NCBI GenBank assembly: GCA_026014465.1
Contig: JAOZID010000004.1
Span: 310,001 to 374,000 of the forward strand
Direction of reading: 5' to 3'
DNA length: 64,000 nt
Source of the DNA: Candidatus Bathyarchaeota archaeon
Lineage (GTDB): Archaea > Thermoproteota > Bathyarchaeia > Bathyarchaeales > Bathycorpusculaceae
In this document: positions 59,188 through 64,000 of the stretch, piece after piece
How positions within the stretch are numbered: the first letter of the stretch is position 1
Layout of the letters: every line of letters begins with the position of its first letter
Position numbers and translations under genes: made by a program
Notes under the pieces: generated by a model
What the model saw: the letters and a program-made list of their open reading frames with translations, nothing else
Database searches by the model: none
What the model was told of the DNA's origin: nothing

Positions 59188-59332
59188 CTTTTCTCCTCCA
59201 GACTTCGGCGCTGATTAAGTCACGTATGGCTACTCGAATTGCTTCGGCCCTGTTGGGGTAAAAACATTCGCCTACGAGTTGATCCAAGGCTTTTATGTAT
59301 GTTTCAGGTAGGTACAGTGTGATTAATTTCAT
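59177..59332 (-). CDS. 51-residue ribbon-helix-helix protein (CdrS-like)
   Basis: Starts MKLITLYLPETYIKALDQL and ends AEAIRVAIRDLISAEVW plus a basic tail: strand, helix, turn with FYPNRAEA, helix. This is the size and pattern of small archaeal RHH regulators such as haloarchaeal CdrS. It is coupled by an 11-base overlap to the following Lys/Pro-rich gene. No ftsZ gene is adjacent, so a cell-division role is only a possibility. Confidence 0.75.
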   Translation of the reverse strand: MKLITLYLPETYIKALDQLVGECFYPNRAEAIRVAIRDLISAEVWRRKGVD

Positions 59333-59528
59333 TTCTCGCTCTATCCCTCAATGACTACACACTGATGTTTCGTCCATATAGTTTTACATATCATACTGCA
59401 AATATGTGGCTAACATGTTGGTTACATGCCTTTTAAGCTGTTTTTTGCGGCTGTTGCATATTCGTGTATAATCCGACGCATCAGTACCTGCAAGTTTTTA
59501 TTAGATACATGCTTTCTTGCATATTACT

Positions 59529-60821
59529 ATGCACGTTTTCATACGAAACTTCGGATGCAGCGCCAACACCGCCGACGGCGAAACCCTAGCAGGCTGCCTA
59601 ACTCAAGCAGGTTACCAACTAACCCAAAGCGAAGCAGAAGCCGACGTAATAATCTACAACAGCTGCGCCGTAAAAGGTCCCACAGAAAACCGCATCATCG
59701 ACGCCCTAAAACGCATCCCCAAAAACAAACGCGTAATCGTCTGCGGTTGCTTGCCCATGATTAGTTTGGAGCGGCTCTTGCGCGAAGTACGCTGCGACGC
59801 TGTTGTGGGTCCTGGGGTAGGCGAGCAAATTGTGTCCGTGGTTGGGCGCGTCTTGAACGGGGAACACTTCGTCGAGATAGACAATGCCCTGTCGAAGGCG
59901 CCAAAGCTGAATCTGCCGCGTGTAGCCGTAAACCCCGTTGTCAGCATCTTGCCCGTGAATTACGGTTGCCTAGGCTCATGCGCGTACTGCTGCGTTGTCC
60001 ACGCCCGCGGACACCTAAGAAGCACCCCCATCGCCGACATAACTGCGCGCGTAGAAGCTGACCTGCAAGCTGGCGTCCGCGAATTCTGGGTCACCAGCCA
60101 AGACACCGCCTGCTACGGCAAAGACCTCCAAGTCAACCTCGCCGACCTAATAAACGCCCTAAACGCAGTAAACGGCAACTTCTGGGTACGCATAGGCATG
60201 ATGACGCCCAACGTGGTGGTTCCGTTTTTGCCCCCGCTAATTGAAGCGTTTGGCGGCGAGAAAATCTTCAAGTTCGTGCATTTGCCCGTGCAAAGCGGCG
60301 ACGATGAGGTGCTGCGTGGTATGCGCAGGTTCTACACGGTATCCCAGTTCAAAGAAGTAGTGGCAGCTTTCCGCAGGGCTTACCCTGACATTACGGTGAG
60401 CACGGACGTAATTTGCGGGTTTGCTGGGGAATCTTCTGAAGCCTTCCAAAACACCCTGCAGCTGATGCGTGAGGTCGAACCCGACGTGGTTAACGTCTCC
60501 AAATTCTTTGTCCGCCCCAAAACCGCCGCGCTAAAAATGCAAGACCAATTCGTACCCCGCGGAGAAATCAAAAACCGCAGCACAGAAACCGCCAAACTCG
60601 CCAAACAAATCAGCCTCAAACGCAACCAAAAATGGGTCGGCTGGACAGGCACCATACTCATAGACGAAAACGGCAAAATCCCCGGAACCTGGATAGGCAG
60701 AAACTATGCCTACAAACCCATAACCATCAAAAACCCCAACAACCTGCTGGGCAAAACCCTGCGCGTCCAAATCACCAAAGCCTACTCTACCCACCTAACC
60801 GCAACAACCCTGCAACCGTAG
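59529..60821 (+). CDS. tRNA methylthiotransferase, archaeal MtaB/CDKAL1 type
   Basis: 430 residues from ATG 59529. UPF0004 domain first (FIRNFGCSANTADGE, YNSCAVKGPTENR, VCGCLPMI supply the three Cys of the auxiliary cluster). The radical SAM motif is GCLGSCAYC (CX3CX2C) near 155, and the C-terminus is TRAM-like. It adds a methylthio group to t6A37 in tRNA. GTTTTTA at about 59494-59500 would place transcription close to this ATG, so a leaderless start is favoured over TTG 59517. Confidence 0.92.
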   Translation: MHVFIRNFGCSANTADGETLAGCLTQAGYQLTQSEAEADVIIYNSCAVKGPTENRIIDALKRIPKNKRVIVCGCLPMISLERLLREVRCDAVVGPGVGEQIVSVVGRVLNGEHFVEIDNALSKAPKLNLPRVAVNPVVSILPVNYGCLGSCAYCCVVHARGHLRSTPIADITARVEADLQAGVREFWVTSQDTACYGKDLQVNLADLINALNAVNGNFWVRIGMMTPNVVVPFLPPLIEAFGGEKIFKFVHLPVQSGDDEVLRGMRRFYTVSQFKEVVAAFRRAYPDITVSTDVICGFAGESSEAFQNTLQLMREVEPDVVNVSKFFVRPKTAALKMQDQFVPRGEIKNRSTETAKLAKQISLKRNQKWVGWTGTILIDENGKIPGTWIGRNYAYKPITIKNPNNLLGKTLRVQITKAYSTHLTATTLQP

Positions 60822-60874
60822 CTTCCTGTTTATCTCTATTTTAGTAGACCCCCTCCCCCCTTTTCTGCATACAA

Positions 60875-61423
60875 TTAAAAATTGCATCCTAATCGGTTGG
60901 TGAGCGTTGGGTTTGGGTTGTTTAGTGGGGTGGTTTTGTTTAGGGGGATTTGGGTGTTGTCTATGTGTAGTGTGGGTGCTGGTAGGTTTATGGTTGCGTC
61001 TGTGGTTGCTTGCAGCGTGTAGCTGAAGTGGATGTTGCCGCCGTAGCCGCTGGTTTCGTAGCTGTTACTTCCTTGGATGAGCGTGAAGCAGCCTTGGGGG
61101 TAGAGGTCAACAACTTTGTCTCGTTTGAATTCGGGAAGCACCTGCCCGTGCCAGTAACTGCGACGCTAACTTCCAAGGTGTCGCCGACGACTACTGCGGT
61201 TTTTTCAAAGTAGCTTGCTGTTATGTCATCCTGCGGATTACTGTAGCGCGCATAAGTTTTGACGCTAAAAAACACGCCTCCCGCCAAGAGAGCAATAACC
61301 CCGATGATGGAGGCGGTTTTAAGGAAAGTTTTAGTCTGGGTCTGGCTGCTTTAGGCTCATAGGCGCGGCTTGTTTCCTTAGGCAGCCAACCTCAACTTTC
61401 TCAACTCTTTCTCTCAACTTCAT
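60875..61423 (-). pseudogene. Decayed member of the RGWLPKE membrane-protein family (three frameshifts)
   Basis: Starts at ATG 61423 with GGGGGAGGGG upstream. The readable parts must be joined across three frames, each needing one extra base: MKLRERVEKV, then (about 61389) GWLPKETSRAYEPKAA, then (about 61340) TKTFLKTASIIGVIALLAGG with a membrane helix and FSVKTYARYSNPQDDI, then (about 61139) QVLPEFKRDKVVDLYPQGCF to NRLGCNF. The last 140 residues form an extracytoplasmic, beta-rich domain ending with Cys. It overlaps the end of the preceding operon gene. Loss by mutation is most likely; base-call errors in the assembly are the alternative. Confidence 0.65.
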
Positions 61424-61754
61424 ATTGCCCCTCCCCCTGCTGCTTTCTACGGGCGCTGATTTTTGCGTTTTCTTTGTTCAAATATACAATTCGCAGGGCG
61501 GGAACCAAAGTAACTGTAACTACTATTGCTCCTGGAACGTATGCTGCGTACGACCCTAAACCAAAACTGTAGAGTGTGTATGCTAAACTAAATGTTCCCA
61601 AAAATGACGCCATGAAAACCGCGATGTATGCTGCTGCTCTTTTGCGGTTGGTTTGCTGTTTTTCTTTTGGTTTTTGGGTTTTTTGAGGGTTCAAAAACGT
61701 GGGTTCTTTGGGTAGCCATCCGCGGATTTTGTTTAGGCTCTTTTTGAGGGTCAT
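61401..61754 (-). CDS. RGWLPKEP-motif membrane protein, 117 residues
   Basis: N-terminal LNKIRGWLPKEP at residues about 7-18, a Lys/Gln-rich linker, then two or three membrane helices (AAAYIAVFMASFLGTFSLAY, AAYVPGAIVVTVTLVPAL) and a charged tail. It overlaps the preceding gene by four bases (ATGA). Motif followed by hydrophilic linker and membrane helices is the general plan of the family seen here. Confidence 0.7.
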   Translation of the reverse strand: MTLKKSLNKIRGWLPKEPTFLNPQKTQKPKEKQQTNRKRAAAYIAVFMASFLGTFSLAYTLYSFGLGSYAAYVPGAIVVTVTLVPALRIVYLNKENAKISARRKQQGEGQYEVERKS

Positions 61755-62281
61755 GTCTGCAATCTCTCCTGTTTTTTGTGGGATATTTTGGCTGTGAGCC
61801 CTGTGAATATGCTTAGCGTTGCGAGTCCCATGACTGCCCAGTTTCCCACTGCGTAATCAACATCGATTTTGGCTGCGCTAAAGCTTGTGGCGTGAACCAG
61901 GTTAACAAAGCCATCTTTGGGTGCAAAAGCAAAAACCAGCAGTAAAAGCAGCCCCGCCAGCATCAAAAACCTGCTAAACCTCATGCCCCCACGCTTTTCT
62001 AAACGCGAATAAAACGCCGCTGCCAAACCCAAGGCAAGCCCCACATACCCCACAGGCAAACTATACCCCCAAAGCACACCCGCAACATAAGGCTCAACGG
62101 TCGAATGATAAACCCCAAACGGCACAGCCAGCAACGCGCCAAACATGACCCCGTAAAGTAGCCGAAACACAGATTCAAAACGCAAAAACCAGTCAGCTAT
62201 CCCCAATTTTTGATGCATTGTTGTGGTCTCTTTGGGCAGCCAGCCTCTGCTGTGGTTTTTGGTGGTGTGTTTGCGGTTCAC
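61751..62281 (-). CDS. RGWLPKE-motif membrane protein, 176 residues
   Basis: KNHSRGWLPKET at residues about 8-19, then four membrane helices (LLYGVMFGALLAVPFGVYH, YVGLALGLAAAFYS, RFLMLAGLLLLLVFAFAP, WAVMGLATLSIFTGLTA). No charged residues in the helices that would suggest transport. ATGA overlaps link it to both operon neighbours. Function unknown. Confidence 0.7.
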   Translation of the reverse strand: MNRKHTTKNHSRGWLPKETTTMHQKLGIADWFLRFESVFRLLYGVMFGALLAVPFGVYHSTVEPYVAGVLWGYSLPVGYVGLALGLAAAFYSRLEKRGGMRFSRFLMLAGLLLLLVFAFAPKDGFVNLVHATSFSAAKIDVDYAVGNWAVMGLATLSIFTGLTAKISHKKQERLQT

Positions 62282-62628
62282 GGTTTTTCTCCTCTTCGGG
62301 CTCTTTTTTTGAAGTGCCTATACAACACAACATTGGCTACGATTAGTGATGCTATAAAAGCGCTCCATGCTGCAACAGCCACTTCGGCGCTGCTGGTGTG
62401 TAAGTCAAAAACAGTATCGCTTACCCTGAAAGCCAATCCTATGCCTGTGTTAGCTACAGCAGCGTACTTGTACGCGGTTTTTTCCCATTCTGCGACTTCT
62501 CGGTGCATCCAGGACCAACGGCTCTTCGAAGGCTGCGCTTTGGAGACTGCGGGTTCTTGGGGAAGCCATCCGCGAATTCGCATTTCTAAGTATTTTTTTA
62601 TGTTTATGTTTTCTTGTGTGTTCTTCAA
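62278..62628 (-). CDS. RGWLPQEP-motif membrane protein, 116 residues
   Basis: MRIRGWLPQEP at residues about 16-26, a Trp-rich amphipathic stretch (SRWSWMHREVAEWEKTAYKY) and two hydrophobic helices (YAAVANTGIGLAF, VAVAAWSAFIASLIVANVVL) with a basic tail RHFKKRARRGEK. The motif has Gln for Lys. Overlaps its neighbours by four bases at both ends. Confidence 0.7.
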   Translation of the reverse strand: MKNTQENINIKKYLEMRIRGWLPQEPAVSKAQPSKSRWSWMHREVAEWEKTAYKYAAVANTGIGLAFRVSDTVFDLHTSSAEVAVAAWSAFIASLIVANVVLYRHFKKRARRGEKP

Positions 62629-63101
62629 AGTTGTGTGCCTCCAGTTTTCTTTGTGATTTGGTCGCCGATTATAGAGCCTATGGCAAAGAGGAGAATTAGG
62701 TATAGCCAGAAGTATGGGGGTAGGGAACCAAGAATTAGGCTTAAGGTTACTGTTGCGGTAAGCGCGGTGAGCAGTCCTGAGGTGATTATGATTCTGGCTC
62801 TGTGTTCTCTGGGGTGCTTTCTGTAATAGTCACGACCAAAGATAATGTAAATGGCTACAACCACCGGCACATAAACCACAAACGCCAAAGTTCGGTTCAC
62901 AAAGCTTTCAGCCAAAAAAGGAACATAAAAAACTATAACCGCCGTTACCATAACCGCCAAAACCGCTACCACAACAACATACCACAGAATCCTCGTAGCT
63001 TTACTTGGCTCTCCCGCTGCCTTCACTTTGCTGTTTTGCGGATTCGGCTCTTTTGGAAGCCAACCTCGGATTACCTCTTTTAATTCCTTCCATGTTTTCA
63101 T
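62625..63101 (-). CDS. RGWLPKEP-motif membrane protein, 158 residues
   Basis: Starts at ATG 63101 (MKTWKELKEVIRGWLPKEP), which overlaps the stop of the upstream regulator gene as ATGA; longer readings to 63371 are an antisense-like Pro/Ser/His-rich stretch. Four membrane helices; the last pair (IITSGLLTALTATVTLSLIL, LYLILLFAIGSIIGD) resembles the island protein at 27081-27569. First membrane protein of the operon. Confidence 0.75.
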   Translation of the reverse strand: MKTWKELKEVIRGWLPKEPNPQNSKVKAAGEPSKATRILWYVVVVAVLAVMVTAVIVFYVPFLAESFVNRTLAFVVYVPVVVAIYIIFGRDYYRKHPREHRARIIITSGLLTALTATVTLSLILGSLPPYFWLYLILLFAIGSIIGDQITKKTGGTQL

Positions 63102-63580
63102 GGTTTCAGCTCCGGAATCATCTTGCCAAAAACCAGAGTTGCCAGCTTGGCGGGGTGCATTTCTTTGGCGCCATCGATTTGGATGCCTCTTTCCTTGGCG
63201 ACTTGCAGCAGATATTGGCGGGTTTGTTGCAGAAATTCTGGGTTGAGGTTTTCTTGTTGGGGGTTGTCGTGCCAGTACCAGACTTTTATGCCGTATTTGG
63301 TGCTGTAGGTGACTATGGCTTTGCGTTGTAGTGATGGGTGGTAGCCTAGGAGTATGGCTTGTTTGGGGCATAGCTTGGTGATTTGCAGGTCATTGGTCTG
63401 TGCTACTTCCATGAGGGTGGTGGCAAGTTTGGCTTCGGCGGCGAGTTTGGTTTGGTTGACGAACTGGCGGGTGGTCTTCATTTTGTTGGCTATGGCTGCT
63501 ACGGAGAGGCCTTTGCTTATGAGTGCCCAGACGGTTTTTTGTTTTTGGCTAAGCGGCGCGGATAGTGAGTAGGATACCAT
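63098..63580 (-). CDS. Tfx-like helix-turn-helix regulator
   Basis: 160 residues. An HTH lies near the N-terminus: LSQKQKTVWALISKGLSVAA with recognition part MKTTRQFVNQTKLAAEAKL, similar to Tfx-type archaeal regulators. The remainder is a mixed domain with a WYWHDNPQ segment, perhaps a ligand site. It heads the operon of motif-bearing membrane proteins and its stop overlaps their first start, so it probably regulates them. Confidence 0.7.
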   Translation of the reverse strand: MVSYSLSAPLSQKQKTVWALISKGLSVAAIANKMKTTRQFVNQTKLAAEAKLATTLMEVAQTNDLQITKLCPKQAILLGYHPSLQRKAIVTYSTKYGIKVWYWHDNPQQENLNPEFLQQTRQYLLQVAKERGIQIDGAKEMHPAKLATLVFGKMIPELKP

Positions 63581-63762
63581 ACAGCATCACGTAAACAATA
63601 AAGTATTTACAAGTATTTATTGCTTGCCAACCAAACCCCAAACCTGAACAAACATTCAACTTATAAACAAAAACCTGCCTCCCCTCCCATGAACCGTGCA
63701 AACCGTAATCATTAATAATCCAAAGTAACAACCACTGTAACTCATCGGCAGAAGGAAACGCA

Positions 63763-64000
63763 ATGGCAAATACTTCGGGTACAAAAATAGTGCTAACCGC
63801 ATCCGCCACTGAGATGAGCGAGTACGGTAACAACCCTTTTGTAGCGTTTGTTGGCGGCTTCGCAAGCGGGCCTGTCCCAAAATGGATTATACGCAAATAC
63901 CTCTACCCCCCCGTTGAACGCACTACTGATGGCAGAGCCAAAGTCGCTCCATATGGACTGCGAAAGGTCGAGGCTATTTTGTTGGAGAACGGTTTTTCTT
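63763..64000 (+). CDS. Radical SAM/B12-binding protein, N-terminal part (runs off the window)
   Basis: At least 79 residues. It begins MANTSGTKIVLTASATEMSE, then NNPFVAFVGGFASG and GRAKVAPYGLRKVEAILLEN, the typical start of archaeal B12-binding-domain radical SAM proteins of unknown reaction. The gap of about 180 bases before it is AT-rich and holds its promoter and that of the divergent Tfx-like gene. It continues beyond base 64000. Confidence 0.7.
   Translation, partial: MANTSGTKIVLTASATEMSEYGNNPFVAFVGGFASGPVPKWIIRKYLYPPVERTTDGRAKVAPYGLRKVEAILLENGFS

Noticed and set aside
63549-63896. 115-residue minus-strand frame at the right end
   Set aside because: It lies opposite the clear start of a radical SAM protein and over the promoter gap; its composition is that of a shadow.
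1-64000. tRNA, rRNA, CRISPR arrays and insertion sequences
   Set aside because: I looked for T-loop GTTCGA contexts, regular spaced repeats and transposase motifs with terminal repeats and found none that hold up.

Overview
The window reads as archaeal chromosome, most likely from the Bathyarchaeia/Thermoproteota side of the tree. The assignment is tentative and rests on gene content and style: TATA-like elements with apparently leaderless starts (hemA, the MtaB-like gene, a wHTH gene), an SSV/Xer-type archaeal integrase, an archaeal-type MptA/FolE2 cyclohydrolase, tRNA methylthiotransferase of the archaeal/eukaryotic type, and a CbiX-CbiC fusion inside an anaerobic cobalamin cluster. No rRNA, tRNA or CRISPR array was recognised.

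Region 1 (1 to about 33.5 kb) is an AT-richer accessory island that ends with a tyrosine recombinase. It opens with a terminase large-subunit fragment and an ABC-ATPase/GNAT protein. It then carries what looks like a Dpd-type 7-deazaguanine DNA modification and restriction system. A ribbon-helix-helix regulator leads an operon for preQ0 synthesis (MptA/FolE2, QueD, QueC, QueE). A convergent operon encodes an AAA ATPase, a TGT-like transglycosylase and a winged-helix protein. A second small RHH gene precedes a DpdA-type transglycosylase with a C-terminal DUF6884-like domain. Facing it is a seven-gene, tightly overlapping operon that matches DpdG-H-I-J-K in order and domain content, plus two proteins I cannot name. 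In the inferred scheme the supply operon makes preQ0, one or both transglycosylases put it into DNA, and the G-H-I-J-K set attacks DNA lacking the mark.

The second half of the island (24.1 to 30.6 kb) holds two paralogous exported proteins with a rhodanese domain and an extremely Cys-rich, hydrophobic C-terminus resembling halocin-C8-type archaeocins. They share an upstream element and sit with membrane-anchored winged-helix regulators and small membrane proteins. Two of these carry an N-terminal GWIPK(E/D) motif. Further small genes and the integrase (32.0 to 33.5 kb) follow.

Region 2 (33.6 to 37.4 kb) has housekeeping genes: acyltransferase, SGNH hydrolase, OsmC-like protein and pyruvate kinase. 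Region 3 (37.4 to 52.6 kb) is a tetrapyrrole supercluster. The minus strand encodes the route from glutamate-1-semialdehyde to sirohydrochlorin (hemL, hemB, hemC, hemD, SUMT, precorrin-2 dehydrogenase) and a domain-permuted CbiA-like amidotransferase. The plus strand starts with hemA and continues with cbiX-cbiC, cbiD, cbiE, cbiT, cbiL, cbiF, cbiG and cbiH, which build the cobalt corrin ring. No cbiJ is seen.

Region 4 (52.7 to 64 kb) has a wHTH regulator, MntP, GlpX-type fructose bisphosphatase, a metal P-type ATPase, MgtC, an AlkD-like protein, an RHH pair and the MtaB-like enzyme. It also has an overlapping operon of small membrane proteins that share the same RGWLPKE motif as the island proteins, including one decayed member, and the start of a radical SAM gene.
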